Assembly (NCBI GenBank): GCA_963377175.1
Contig: CAUJNA010002112.1
Coordinates: forward strand, 1,081,997 to 1,145,996
Length of the DNA stretch: 64,000 nucleotides
Direction of reading: 5' to 3'
Origin: Effrenium voratum
Taxonomy: Eukaryota > Sar > Dinophyceae > Suessiales > Symbiodiniaceae
Part shown: positions 44,522 to 54,164 of the stretch, piece by piece
How positions within the stretch are numbered: position 1 is the first letter of the stretch
How the letters are laid out: the number at the start of each line of letters is the position of its first letter
Translations under genes and position numbers: made by a program
Notes under the pieces: generated by a model
Database searches by the model: none
Told to the model about the DNA's origin: nothing
Seen by the model: the letters and a program-made list of their open reading frames with translations, nothing else

Positions 44522-44651
44522 TACTGCGGATGGTTGCGAAATCATTCACCACCGTTCAGAAACCCAACAATGATTCGATCCCCCTGAAAATACCAACAAG
44601 CAATGGTGTACCATGGTTTCAACGTGGTGCAGGATTCGTCCATCCACCGTA
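44522..44651 (+). mobile_element. A11: family A element
   Basis: TACTGCGGATGGTTGCGAAAT ... AACCCAACAATGATTCGATC ... GTGCAGGATTCGTCCATCCAC, CGTA. Confidence 0.7.
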
Positions 44652-45496
44652 TATGATCACTCCCCCAACCTTTGACTCAGAGCGAATGCCCCGCCAAAGT
44701 CTACTTTTCTAATCTTCAAAGACCGAGAAATGGAACTATAGAAGTTCAATTGCAGGTAACCCCCTTCCGCGGATTCAATCTTGGAGGGGGTGGTGCTGCT
44801 TGCAAAGCACATGACTTATTCTCATGACTTGATTCCTACAACGCTTGCACAGCAGTCACAATGGAAGTGTGGCAAGCAATATTGAGGGGTCAATTTGTTT
44901 CGGGTGAAATATCAAGAATTGTTGCTCCCTGGCAGAATCATGGACCTGAACCAAAGACACGCACACAGAAACCCAGCAGCAAGCCGGGTCGAGCAAACGC
45001 GAGCAAACAAGTCAGCCAGGCAGACAGCAAGCAAGCTAGCAAGCAAGCAAGTTGCACCAAGTAGAGTGACTTCATCTGCTTCAATGCTCACCCAACTTAG
45101 AATCCATAAGGGTGAAAGTACATAGCCTTGTTCATACCCCTTGGCTTCCGTGGTGACTATTGGATTACGTAACAATATCAGCACGGGCTCATTTACCGAA
45201 ATGCAAAAGGCAAGTGTACGGATATTAAGTGCTTGTCCCCAATAAGTCCTCCAAATGGAACTAGTCCTCTTAGGGGACACATTGACTTCTGCGGGCGTGC
45301 TTAGAACTTAGAACTTCTGGCCGAATGGCGGAAAAGGCAGGTAGGACGCAAGGAGATCAACCACTTGCTTGGCCAGTCATCCCATCGCAGACTTCCACTT
45401 GCTTAAGCCACCTGGAAAAAAACAACACATGTCCGGAAATGTAATAGAATTCCCTTTGAAACCGACCAGGGAACGTATGCTTACAAGCAAATGGTA
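44652..45496. other. non-coding stretch
   Basis: Short AGCAAGCAAGYWAGCAAGCA tandem at 45,025-45,050. No gene seen. Confidence 0.3.
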
Positions 45497-45602
45497 GTGG
45501 GTCAAAAATATGTACCCAAAATTACCCAAAATGGACACCCTGGTAAATGGAAACATGGATTAAACCTGTGGTCCCGTGGTGGTTTCATTTCGACCCACCG
45601 CC
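45497..45602 (+). mobile_element. K3: family K element
   Basis: GTGGGTCAAAAATATGTACCC ... CCCTGGTAAATGGAAAC ... GTGGTGGTTTCATTTCGACC. Confidence 0.55.
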
Positions 45603-45609
45603 AAATGGA

Positions 45610-45900
45610 TGCGGATTGGATTGCTCTCTTTTCTCTCCACCTCCGCTCGCCGCGTTTGTGCGACCGACTCGCTCACATATCAATCGCCCCCGCGAGCTTC
45701 TGCATCTTGTTGAGCCTCGGAACTTACGCAAGAGCCGATCCGATTGACCCGGGAAAAAGTGAACCCAAAACCATCGATTCAAACGCAGTCACTCTGGCGG
45801 CAATGCCCTGAGCGTCTCGAACCCCACAAAGAGTTCTTGGACCCTCTGGAATAATGTCACTCTGGCAGCAACCCATGCAAAGAGATCTTGGACCTTCGTG
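45610..45900. other. GC-rich island and partial duplication
   Basis: 45,610-45,760 is GC-rich and open on both strands, without splice support. 45,785-45,855 and 45,856-45,900 share GTCACTCTGGCRGCAA and AAAGAGWTCTTGGACC. Confidence 0.3.
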
Positions 45901-45908
45901 AAGAACCA

Positions 45909-46039
45909 TACTGTGGATGGACGAAATCCGTTTCGCTCCACCTAAGAAACCCTGGAATGATGATTACCCCTATAAATACCAACAAACAATGGTTCCCACG
46001 GGTTCTTTGTTTGGTGCAGGATTTCGTCCACCCACAGTA
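45909..46039 (+). mobile_element. A12: family A element, full length
   Basis: TACTGTGGATGGACGAAATCC ... CACCTAAGAAACCCTGGAATG ... GTGCAGGATTTCGTCCACCCA, CAGTA. TA at both ends. Confidence 0.85.
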
Positions 46040-47103
46040 GCTCGCGCGTACATCATCGAGTTGTGTGTGTGCTTGTGTTTGTGTTTGTGCACGAGTGTGT
46101 GTTCATTTATTGGGTCGTCCCAGTTTGAAGCATACAAATGAACTTCTTAAGCCTCGAGTGAATTCGTGGCATCGCGAAACACAATCAGACCTGGTTGGGA
46201 GTGACAGGAAACAGCCAACCCAACGCGTGAACGAACGAAAGAAAGAAACAAACGGAATGAACCTAAACCCCTCAACATTAGTTTTTGTTAATGCCCCAAA
46301 ATTGGGGCGAATGTCCTTTCTATGGGTAGTTCTCTGGGGTCCAGGAAGAAACAAACAGACCCAACACGTTGAACAAGTCTCGCATGGGGTGGGGTGTGGA
46401 GTTTGTGCTCAGTTCCTGACAGAAGGTCTCCCTGCTTGATGATCTCCACATAGACCTCGCGGAAAACGTCGGGCAAAAAAAGCAAGGCTCCCAAAGGCTG
46501 GCTGTGACTTAAAAAATGGAATCCAAAAAATGGCACCTTGGTATGTGGAAACAAAGGCAAAACCCTGCGTTACCCTAGCCCCTAAATTTCTGGCCACACC
46601 CAGCTCACTCGCGAATCCAATTGTGAATGTCGTGCTTGAGGTTACTGTTGGGTAGGATTAAGAGGGAAGCAATTCAAAAAAGCTATTTCAAAATGCTCCC
46701 CACCCTGAAAAGATAAAGGGGGAGGAAGTACAGGAAAGTTGTTTTGTTGGGAAAAATGGTTGCCAGTGCCGGGGGGGAGGGGGGGAGAAAACCACCTATA
46801 CTAATCCGATTCTAAACAGCGTGTGGAACCAAACGGGAGAACACTTTGAGTATTCTATGCAACCTCCGAACACCCTCAAAATGGCATAGAACCAGAAAAG
46901 GTGTTTGAACAAGACAACACAAGCCAACAGGAGAAAACACACATCGGCTGCTAAAAGAGAAGTTCTGCACGCGTGAAAGTGACTCCGCCTCACCGTCTGT
47001 AGCCAAAAACAAGGAACAATCTGGGCTATTCATGGCGGGTTTGCCTATCCACAATCCATAGTGGGAAACCACGTCATTCAAGGAACCTCCTTTTGCTAGG
47101 TTT
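46040..47103. other. non-coding stretch
   Basis: Family I fragment at 46,270-46,346 and a diverged K-like copy at 46,510-46,590. Otherwise nothing recognised. Confidence 0.3.
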
Positions 47104-47217
47104 CTTGGTTGACGTTGGAAGGGGAGCAAAAAACAAGTTTTAGCAGTTAAGTGGAAATTTCAACCACTAAACCACAATAAGCAAAAATGGTTCCAATGTT
47201 TCCCAACGACAACCAAG
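47104..47217 (+). mobile_element. G2: family G element, target duplication GTTT
   Basis: CTTGGTTGACGTTGGAAGGGG ... TTTCCCAACGACAACCAAG, flanked by GTTT (47,100-47,103 and 47,218-47,221). Confidence 0.85.
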
Positions 47218-47485
47218 GTTTGGTCATTCATTTGTCAGGGTTGCCAAAAGTTAAGGACCGTGTTCCTGACTTGAGTCGTTCCAAATGGAGGGATTCTGAA
47301 TCCACCATCCATGGGACACCGCTGCAAAGGACACCACTCCCAAATGTGACGTTGCAAGATCCCCATGCGGATGGGTTCCCGAGTGGATGGCCCACAAGTC
47401 CCCAAACTGTTGATGTACCACTGAAATGGTCCACCAGGACCCAACCAATATGTTAAAACTAAGAAATGGGTTCTCGCCTCAAACA

Positions 47486-47613
47486 TACTGTGGATGGACA
47501 CAATCCTGCACCACTTGGAAACCATGGGACACATTTTTCATTGGTATTTACAGGGGGATCATCATGTCAGGGTTTCTTAGGTGGTGCGAAATGGATTTCG
47601 TCCATCCACAGTA
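47486..47613 (-). mobile_element. A13: family A element, best-preserved termini
   Basis: TACTGTGGATGGACACAATCC ... GGTATTTACAGGGGGATCAT, CAGGGTTTCTTAGGTGGTGC ... GGATTTCGTCCATCCACAGT + A. TA at both ends, as expected for a Tc1/mariner-type target. Confidence 0.9.
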
Positions 47614-47646
47614 TGGGCTGATTTTTCCCTTTTTGATACGTTGGAG

Positions 47647-47706
47647 TCCCAGACCGCACCAGTGGCTCAAGTCCGGACCGGTCCGATGCCCGGAACTGGA
47701 TCGGAA
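47647..47706 (+). CDS. candidate coding exon, function unknown
   Basis: A pyrimidine-rich tract (TTTTTCCCTTTTTGATACG) precedes a possible acceptor TTGGAG|TC, and a consensus donor CGGAA|GTGAGT ends the exon. Open frames: SQTAPVAQVRTGPMPGTGSE or PDRTSGSSPDRSDARNWIG. Only 33 bp separate the end of A13 from the exon. Probably a disordered, Pro/Thr-rich segment. Frame choice is unresolved; same strand as the 43.4 kb exon. Confidence 0.35.
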
Positions 47707-47746
47707 GTGAGTGCCACGGGCACCCCTGCTGTACCGGTCCCAGAGA

Positions 47747-48218
47747 TTAATATTGACCCGTCCCATTATTAGAAAGGTGGTCCCTCCAAAAGTGGTCTGA
47801 ATCCCCCACCTTTTAAAGGTGGATAAACCCCACTAAAAGGGGGATAAACCCCACTAAAAGAGGGATAAACCCCACCAAAAGGGGGATACACCCCACTAAA
47901 AGGGGGATAAACCCCACTAAAAGGGAAATAAACCCCACCAAAAGGGGGATACACCCCACCAAAAGGTGGATAAACCCCACCAAAAGGGGGATAAACCCCA
48001 CCAAAAGGGGATAAACCCCACCAAAAGGGGGATACCCCACCAAAACGGGGTTAAACCCCACCAAAAGGGGGATAAACCCCACCAAAAGAGGGATAAACCC
48101 CACTAAAAGGGGGATAAACCCCACTAAAAGGGGATAAACCCCACTGACAGGGGACATCCCTCTAAAAGTAATGAACCCCATATTAATCAACCCGGGGTTT
48201 ATTAATCCGGGGTTCACA
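47747..48218 (-). mobile_element. D6: family D element expanded by a 20-21 bp minisatellite
   Basis: Outer arms TAATATTGACCC and ATTAATCAACCCGGGG are family D ends. The interior 47,820-48,150 holds about 16 copies of GGATAAACCCCACYAAAAGG. On the minus strand this translates as a periodic Gly-Phe-Ile-Pro-Leu-Leu-Val frame, an artefact of the repeat. Confidence 0.8.
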
Positions 48219-48397
48219 GTACACCCCTCCACCATGGAACCTGAAATTGGCCCCTTGAGGAAGATAGTCTTCTGAGGGGTTCCCCCCCGAGGATTTCATG
48301 CTGGGGAGTGATGGCAACTTTTCAAACAAAAGCACGCACAGTTGCACCGAGCAACGAGAAAACCCAAGCAACATACAGACGCAAACTACATAAACGG

Positions 48398-48402
<5 letters not shown>

Positions 48403-48450
<48 letters not shown>

Positions 48451-48515
48451 CCACCAACACGCCCGCCCGCCCGCCCGCCCGCCCGCCCACCCACCCACGC
48501 ACGCACGCACGCACA
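48403..48515 (+). repeat. (CA)n-(CCCG)n-(CACG)n compound microsatellite
   Basis: CA to 48,448, then CCCG/CCCA, then CACG. Confidence 0.95.
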
Positions 48516-48694
48516 CATCACGCACATCACGCAAATAAAACAAACCGCACAACCCACACAAGTCAAACAAACCCCACAAATCAATCAAATCAAGCAGATT
48601 AAACAGATCAAACAAAATATGTAAATCAAACTCAGCAAATTCAACCAAAGCTCCATCCATCAGACCGCTCCAACAGTTCTTCTTAATTCACATA

Positions 48695-48900
48695 TTTATG
48701 TATATATGTTTATATATATATATATACACATACACACCCGTATGTATATGTATATACATATATATATATATGTTTATATATATATATACATACACACCCG
48801 TATATATATATATATATATATATATATTTACTTACATGTATATATATATGTATATATATAAATTAATATCATATATTTATTGCGGTGTGTGCATATATAT
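48695..48900. repeat. TA-rich tandem with ACACCCGTAT spacers
   Basis: Two TATATACATACACACCCGTA units separated by (TA)n. Confidence 0.85.
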
Positions 48901-48974
48901 TTATATATAATATGCGTACAGTACGTAAACCACATTCAGTTGGACCCCGACATTTCCCATCAGAAGGATCTTCC

Positions 48975-49053
48975 ACCCCCCCTTTGGCGGCATCCGGAGT
49001 CGCCTCGCCTGACTTCTGGCATCCGCCTCGTTGGATTCCACCACCCCGGCGAC
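48975..49053 (-). CDS. candidate coding exon, function unknown
   Basis: AG|G acceptor at 49,055-49,054, then minus frame VAGVVESNEADARSQARRLR MPP. About 85% of codons end in G or C. Possible GC donor within. The exon lies about 45 bp left of the nested H3/G3 elements. The plus strand is also open (RHPESPRLTSGIRLVG). No family recognised. Confidence 0.35.
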
Positions 49054-49097
49054 CTCGGCCGAAGGCGATCCGAATCAACACCCGCGCTGAGCCGCGC

Positions 49098-49310
49098 TGT
49101 AGGCGTCCTTTTACTTGGTTGACCGTTGGGTTAGGGGAGCAAAAAATCTCAAATTTTAGCAGTGAAGTGGTTGGGTTCCCAATAAACCACAAAAAGCAAA
49201 AATGTGAAATGTTTCCCAACGACAACCAAGTTTAGGGGAAATGGATATCCCTGGTAGATAATTCGTCCACCAGGTGAACCAGGAATCGCCATCTAATTTT
49301 CGACCAAAAC
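49098..49310 (+). mobile_element. H3: family H element interrupted by G3
   Basis: TAGGCGTCCTTTTA before G3, and TTTAGGGGAAATGGATATCC, CTGGTAGATAATTCGTCCAC after it. Confidence 0.6.
49114..49230 (+). mobile_element. G3: family G element, target duplication TTTA
   Basis: CTTGGTTGACCGTTGGGTTAG ... CCCAACGACAACCAAG, flanked by TTTA (49,110-49,113 and 49,231-49,234). Nested in H3. Confidence 0.9.
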
Positions 49311-49435
49311 AACCACAAAGGACCTATGAGCGCTGTGGGAAACGGAATCCACTTCTCTGATACAACAAAAAAGGCCTAACCCCAAAGACTCACCCGCCAC
49401 AAAAAGAGGGGATTCCCGAAAGTATCACAGTTGTT

Positions 49436-49541
49436 CAGTGACCCTGGGAAGAAAAGGGAACCCTCTCTTTGGGCTTGAACCATTTTTGGGGCAGCCCCGC
49501 AAAAAAAGGGGGAAAAGACTTGGTGCCACTGAGCAACTGAG
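49436..49541 (+). mobile_element. C3: family C element
   Basis: CACAGTTGTTCAGTGACCCTG ... GGTGCCACTGAGCAACTGAG. Confidence 0.75.
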
Positions 49542-49764
49542 AAACCGAATCACTTCAGCAGCGCCCGAACCCACAAAACCATCTAGAATGATCATCTTGG
49601 GTTTTTTTTGCCGCTCAAGTGAGTCATAATCAAAACCGATCGGTATTAAAACGGTCCATCCCCAGAACCAGCGGCTCTCCGAAGCTATTTATGGCAAGGG
49701 GATTGTCCCTTAACCTTCATCTACTCGAGTTTTGATGGCTCACCTGTAGTCCTTCTGACACTTG

Positions 49765-50212
49765 AAGAATGGGGGTCGACCATTTGTTTATTTGGGTGGA
49801 TGGCTCCATGTTTCAAGGAGACTCAGGGATCCTTACATTGTACACCTGAACATTGCCTTGTAAATGGTGGTTTCCCTTTATGTTGGTGGAAAAAAAACAT
49901 GTTTCAAACGGGCAAAATGTATCTTTTAAGGAGCCCTGAGACTCCTATACAAGTATTTGAAGCCCTGGTTCTTGTAGGGGGTAAATGGGAAACCACCCTC
50001 GAACCACCAAACTTCAAACCACCCATCAGGGGGAAGCTGGCTCCAGGAACAATTGAAACCCTCAAAGTTTCCTGAATGTCTTTATGCTCACATTTAATGT
50101 TGACCCCATATGAATCAACCCCTGTTTATGAATAGGGAGGGGTCCCTCCTAAAGTTGTCTGATTCCCCACGTTTTACCCAGGTTGACACCCCTTATTCAT
50201 ACGCAGGGCAAC
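49765..50212. mobile_element. composite repeat X copy 2, with J2 inserted and D7 at its end
   Basis: Inverted relative to 36,539-36,900. D7 occupies 50,094-50,212. J2 (49,824-49,938) interrupts this copy only. Confidence 0.7.
49824..49938 (+). mobile_element. J2: family J element, target duplication AGACT
   Basis: CAGGGATCCTTACATTGTACA ... TCTTTTAAGGAGCCCTG, flanked by AGACT (49,819-49,823 and 49,939-49,943). The empty site is visible at 36.85 kb. Confidence 0.9.
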
Positions 50213-50225
50213 CTCAGCTGAACCC

Positions 50226-50273
50226 ACCCTTTGGGGTGGATGTCGATGATAAAAAAGAGTCCACCCCAAAGGG
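50226..50273 (+). repeat. dispersed repeat N, copy 2
   Basis: CCACCCTTTGGGGTGGATGTC, ATGATAAAAAAGAGTCCACC. Confidence 0.55.
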
Positions 50274-50541
50274 GGCCTCTGCACTTGATAGAGGCCAGTC
50301 CAAGAAAAAGGTGTGGTGTTCCTCCCCAGTAAACCCTAAACCAGTCGTTTCTTTTGGGGGGATTTGAATTGTAATTGGGGCCAAAGACCAAACCCTGTGA
50401 AACCCTCTTGAGATTTTGAGCCACGCCCACCAAACAAAACTGGAAGGACACTAAACTATTCGGATGCGGCGCCAAAACCGTTGTTTGGTCCTAGGTTAAT
50501 TAAGCTGCACCTGGGCCTTGCTACTGCAATCCGTAGTCCGC

Positions 50542-50652
50542 TTACTCCTTATTCTGGTTGGCCATCTTCTTAATCCGCAATCCGCGCTGCAAATTGTGGG
50601 CCAGCATCGCATGATGGAGCATGGGAAATCTATGCAACCCATAAATGGTGAT
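50542..50652 (-). CDS. candidate terminal exon, function unknown
   Basis: Acceptor TTGTCCTGTTTGCAG| at 50,653, then minus frame ITIYGLHRFPMLHHAMLAHN, then LQRGLRIKKMANQNKE and TAA at 50,544-50,542. Clean acceptor and stop, basic C-terminus. Against it: wobble bias is modest and the area has repeated AATCCGC. It also conflicts in layout with the plus-strand exon at 50.9 kb, so at most one is likely real. Confidence 0.35.
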   Translation of the reverse strand: MTIYGLHRFPMLHHAMLAHNLQRGLRIKKMANQNKE

Positions 50653-50923
50653 CTGCAAACAGGACAATCTAATCCGCAAACCGAATAATCCGCCATATTT
50701 GGCTTTGAACCGGATTTTGTAGGGGTCCCCTCTTTTAAAAGACACACCCAACAAGTTGAAAGGTGGGCGTTGAAGTATATTTTATGGGCAAGTGTTTCCT
50801 CGGGAAGTGGACATGAGTACTTCTTAAGGATGCTTCCTCGGATCGCTTCGTTTTACCCATGCATTGGTGAGCTCTTATCAGTTTTGCCCAGTTCCTTGTG
50901 CTCCAGCCTTGTCGATTTTGCAG

Positions 50924-51040
50924 GTCAACTTGCCTGAAGAGATGAAGGACCTGGCGACAGAAGCGCAGATTGTTGCTTCGGCTCAAGGTCGCTATTGCCC
51001 CAGAAGCCTCACTGTTTTGGGGAACAATGCCACATCTTGA
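50924..51040 (+). CDS. candidate terminal exon, function unknown
   Basis: Acceptor CCTTGTCGATTTTGCAG|G at 50,923, then plus frame VNLPEEMKDLATEAQIVASA, then QGRYCPRSLTVLGNNATS and TGA at 51,038. A donor-like ATTG|GTGAGC lies 55 bp upstream, suggesting a very short intron, but the phases do not match the frame before it. Composition is ordinary and soluble. No family recognised. Confidence 0.35.
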   Translation, partial: VNLPEEMKDLATEAQIVASAQGRYCPRSLTVLGNNATS

Positions 51041-51177
51041 GACAGAGCAAATGTCCTAAACACTAATGACCCCAGTAGCCTTAGTGGCTGTGTTTGAGGT
51101 TCGTTCAGGGCAACTAGATCCAACTAGCCACAAACAGGGAATTGACCAACGATTTAACGGCAAAAAGGCAAAAATAA

Positions 51178-51292
51178 AGCATCTCTACTCTTGGTATTGT
51201 AGCAAAATACGTTGTTTTTTGCAGCCCCCCAGTAAGCATGAAAAGAAACACAAAACTAAGAAACCAAAAAACATGCCAAGAACAGTGAAGAA
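51178..51292 (+). repeat. dispersed repeat L, copy 1
   Basis: GCATCTCTACTCTTGGTATTG ... TTTTTTGCAGCCCCCCAGTAA ... AACATGCCAAGAACAGTGAAG; about 80% identical to 54,851-54,966. Confidence 0.65.
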
Positions 51293-51416
51293 AAGGTACT
51301 GGCACCGAGCCAACTTCCAACGGGCGGTCTTTATTGTGGCTCAATGGCTCTGAGAGATTCTCTCCATTGCCTGGAAAGCAATTGTCCTCACGCGAGCATA
51401 CAAACCGACACGCACA

Positions 51417-51697
51417 CACACTTAAACTCCAGATGGAGGGTGCTAATCTTTCGAGTACAACTGGTAAGTCTCGGCTTGGATAAGGTTCTTCATGCATAAG
51501 TTTCCGCGGGCAAAGAGGGGTCCGTTTAGTTGGGGTAGCCCACCAGCTGTCATCATAGACCCAGGTGCGGCTTGCAGGTACGTTTCACGAGAATCATGTG
51601 GGGTCTTCGTTGGCAGCCGCCCACATGCTTCTCCGGCTGCCCCCTGCTTTAACCCAAAAGACCGTGACAGGGCATTCTGTCACTCCGCACACACACG
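51417..51697 (+). repeat. long direct repeat, copy 1
   Basis: Almost identical to 52,169-52,470, apart from a 20 bp insertion in copy 2 and a few substitutions. Bounded on both sides by CA repeats. Confidence 0.9.
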
Positions 51698-51800
51698 CCC
51701 CTCAATGAGGGGCGAAAGCCGCTGTTTCTCTGTCAGGAAGATGCAGCTGCGCCCACCACAAGGTCGAAAGAATAGTCCACGCATCATATATTCCGCTGCG

Positions 51801-51986
51801 TAGCAAGTGACATGACCATGTAAGTCAAACCAAGCAAAGATTTCAACACATATGCGCAACAATCGAAGAGCCGCAGCCTGGAAGCAGCAGGTGTAGCAAG
51901 TTACATGACCACGCAAGACAAACCAAGCAAAGATTTCAACACATATGCGCAACACTCGAAGAGCCGCAGCCTGGAAGCAGCAGGTG
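51801..51986 (+). repeat. two-copy 93 bp tandem repeat
   Basis: TAGCAAGTGACATGACCATG... and TAGCAAGTTACATGACCACG..., each ending GGAAGCAGCAGGTGYA; about 93% identical. Confidence 0.9.
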
Positions 51987-52168
51987 CACCGCCAGTGGTG
52001 AGACGTAACTATGAAGAGGTGGCTGTCTTCCCTTTAGTGAAACCTCGTTCCTGGTTAAAAGTGAAATTCCGCTGATCTATGATAAGCACGTTGAGGTCAA
52101 ATTTTCCGACAGAGCCGGCCCGGGGTCACACGATGGGTACGCCCGAGGATTCCCCACGAATGGGGTGT

Positions 52169-52470
52169 ACACACTTAAACTCCAGATGGACGGTGCTAAT
52201 CTTTCGAGTACAACTGGTAAGTCTCGGCTTGGATAAGGTTCTTCATGCATAAGTTTCGGCTCGCAATGGCGGTTTCCGCGGGCAAAGAGGGGTCCGTTTA
52301 GTTGGGGTAGCCCACCAGCTGTCATCATAGACCCAGGTGCGGCTTGCAGGTACGTTTCACGAGAATCATGTGGGGTCTTCGTTGGCAGCCGCCCACATGC
52401 TTCTCCGGCTGCCCCCTGCTTTAACCCAAAAGACGGTGACAGGGCATTCTGTCACTCCGCACACACACAC
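52169..52470 (+). repeat. long direct repeat, copy 2
   Basis: See copy 1; carries an extra GGCTCGCAATGGCGGTTTCC, partly duplicating GGTTTCC. Confidence 0.9.
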
Positions 52471-52757
52471 ATATTAACACAACAAAGAATAACACAACAA
52501 CAAAACAACACAAAAAGGACAAACACACAACAACACACCCACACACAACACATACATACACACACACACGGACACACATACAAGAAAAGGCAACTCCGGC
52601 ACTGAAGTCATGCCGGCAGCGCGAGAGCTCTGTGTCGATAAAGGAGGCAGAGACACCGAATTCGCTAGCCATGGCCTACGGCACGACGCGCGTCTCTGCG
52701 ACGGAGTGGCTGCCCTGCAATGGGAGAGTCAAGTTTTAAGCCCGAGGGATGCACTCC
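52471..52757 (+). repeat. CA/ACA-rich tract and flank
   Basis: Imperfect ACAACA/CACACA to about 52,580; then a GC-rich patch with no clear exon. Confidence 0.5.
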
Positions 52758-52879
52758 TACCTGAACCCTCACAAGCTGCAAACAAGCTGCAAAAAAAATG
52801 TAACAAAAACTGGAATTCGCCAATTCCAGAATTTTGGGTTGCCATTTCCCTTTAAGTTGGAATGTTGAGGGTCCAAGTA
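52758..52879 (+). mobile_element. I5: family I element
   Basis: TACCTGAACCCTCACAAGC ... AATTCGCCAATTCCAGAATTT, TGGGTTGCC ... TTTAAGTTGGAATGTTGAGG, GTCCAAGTA. Confidence 0.65.
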
Positions 52880-53095
52880 GACTTTGTTGCTTAGATAGAT
52901 GTGATCAATTCAAACTGGCCAAAGCGAAATGCAGGGATTGCTGACAAGTTGCGACTGACACCGTGGCATCTACAACAAAGCACGAAATGAAGCAGCTAGT
53001 TTCTCAGGAACCTTCGTCCGACCAGATTTGGGTTGCCCATCAGTGTGCCTTTGTAAACTGGTGTCCGGTTGGCCTCCCGGGGCCCGCGAACCCAA

Positions 53096-53227
53096 TACTG
53101 TGGATGGTTGCGCAATCCGTTTCGCACCACTTTGAATCCATGGTTGAAACAATGAGTGGTTGGTATTTATAGGGGAATCATCACTCCAGGTTTCTTAGGT
53201 GGTGCAGGATTTCGTCCATCCACAGTA
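53096..53227 (-). mobile_element. A14: family A element, full length
   Basis: TACTGTGGATGGTTGCGCAAT ... GGTATTTATAGGGGAATCAT, TTTCTTAGGTGGTGCAGGAT ... TCCATCCACAGTA. TA at both ends. Confidence 0.85.
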
Positions 53228-53942
53228 CGGTTCCAACTTTGGCAAATGCAAGTGCTCTGCCTGGATCCTCAGAAATCAAACCTTAAAGTGACAGTTTGCC
53301 CGAAATGATGGGTGAAGTCCCACCATAGCCTCAAACTACCCAATTGTTCAAATTCTGTAAACTTTGGTTACCCCAAACTTATGGCTGGTGAGTTAAACTT
53401 TTTTATGGGTAGTTCTGTCGGGTCCAGGTGGCCATAATTCCTTCCCATGTTCGCAAACAAGCGCTATAGATCCAGGCCCGCCGCCGCTGCAACCAAACCA
53501 TGACTAAAAGTCGATAGCTTTTCGCCGATACCAAGTGCTTCAGACCTGTCGCAGTCGGAGGGCTTCCAGTGGGGTTCTGGCCTCTGACTGCTTTTCCTGG
53601 GTGCTGGACCCGAAAGAGCTACCCGGTTAAAAACAAAAAAAAAGACAAAGGAATTCAGATATTTTTTGGGTTGCTGACCGCTTTTCCTCGCTCGGTGGAC
53701 CCAAAAGAACGACCGGACAGCTAGAATTCACCCCGTTCATACAATTTTGGGTTGCAACCAGCACCCAAGGGTTGTCAATTGGTACATTCAAAATGGCAAA
53801 ACACAAAGGCACAGGTACAAATGGACCGCTGGAAGCTGCTATAAAAGAACTACCCATTAAAAACAACAACTTTGGACAATTCACAAGTTCTATACTGGGT
53901 TGCAACAAGTCTCCCATTTTGTGTAAGTTGGACTTTTCCCTA
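53228..53942. repeat. overlapping diverged family I copies
   Basis: Arms and cores at about 53,258-53,430 and 53,595-53,940 (GGACCCGAAAGAGCTACCC, TTTTGGGTTGCAACCAG, GGGTCCAGGTGG). The nesting order is unclear. Confidence 0.45.
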
Positions 53943-54054
53943 CCTGGTCGTTAGAATAAGGCTACCACCTTTTCTCAGTACTCTATTTTAGCAGGGGAAC
54001 CCTCCCAACCAAAAAATTGGGGTGAGAACGGGCACCAATTGCTGGGGGACCTAG
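53943..54054 (+). mobile_element. B8: family B element, left arm worn
   Basis: CTGGTCGTTAGAATAAGG ... GGGAACCCTCCCAACC ... GCTGGGGGACCTAG. Confidence 0.75.
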
Positions 54055-54163
54055 TATTGCGGCCAGCCACTTGACGCCCCGCCGGGAGGTCGATCGAAGC
54101 GTCTCCGGCGACCACTTCCCGGGCGCCTCGAGCTTCACGGACCGGTAGGAGGCTAGGAACTGC
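54055..54163 (-). CDS. candidate coding exon, function unknown
   Basis: Minus reading: a 30 bp pyrimidine tract upstream, AG|G acceptor at 54,165-54,164, frame QFLASYRSVKLEAPGKWSPE, then TLRSTSRRGVKWL, and a GC donor at 54,063. 90% of codons end in G or C. Plus reading: after the AG that ends B8, frame IAASHLTPRREVDRSVSGDH, then FPGASSFTDR and a GT donor at about 54,145, with almost equal wobble bias. B8 ends directly at the island, so on the plus strand the element itself would supply the acceptor. Coding is likely; the strand is less sure. Confidence 0.45.
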
Positions 54164-54164
54164 C

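Noticed and set aside
47813..48235. 140-codon Gly-Phe-Ile-Pro-Leu-Leu-Val repeat protein
   Set aside because: The frame is produced by the 20-21 bp minisatellite inside D6; no start, splice or wobble signal supports it.
51417..52470. LTR retrotransposon
   Set aside because: The direct repeats lack TG...CA ends, are bounded by CA repeats and enclose no retroelement frame.
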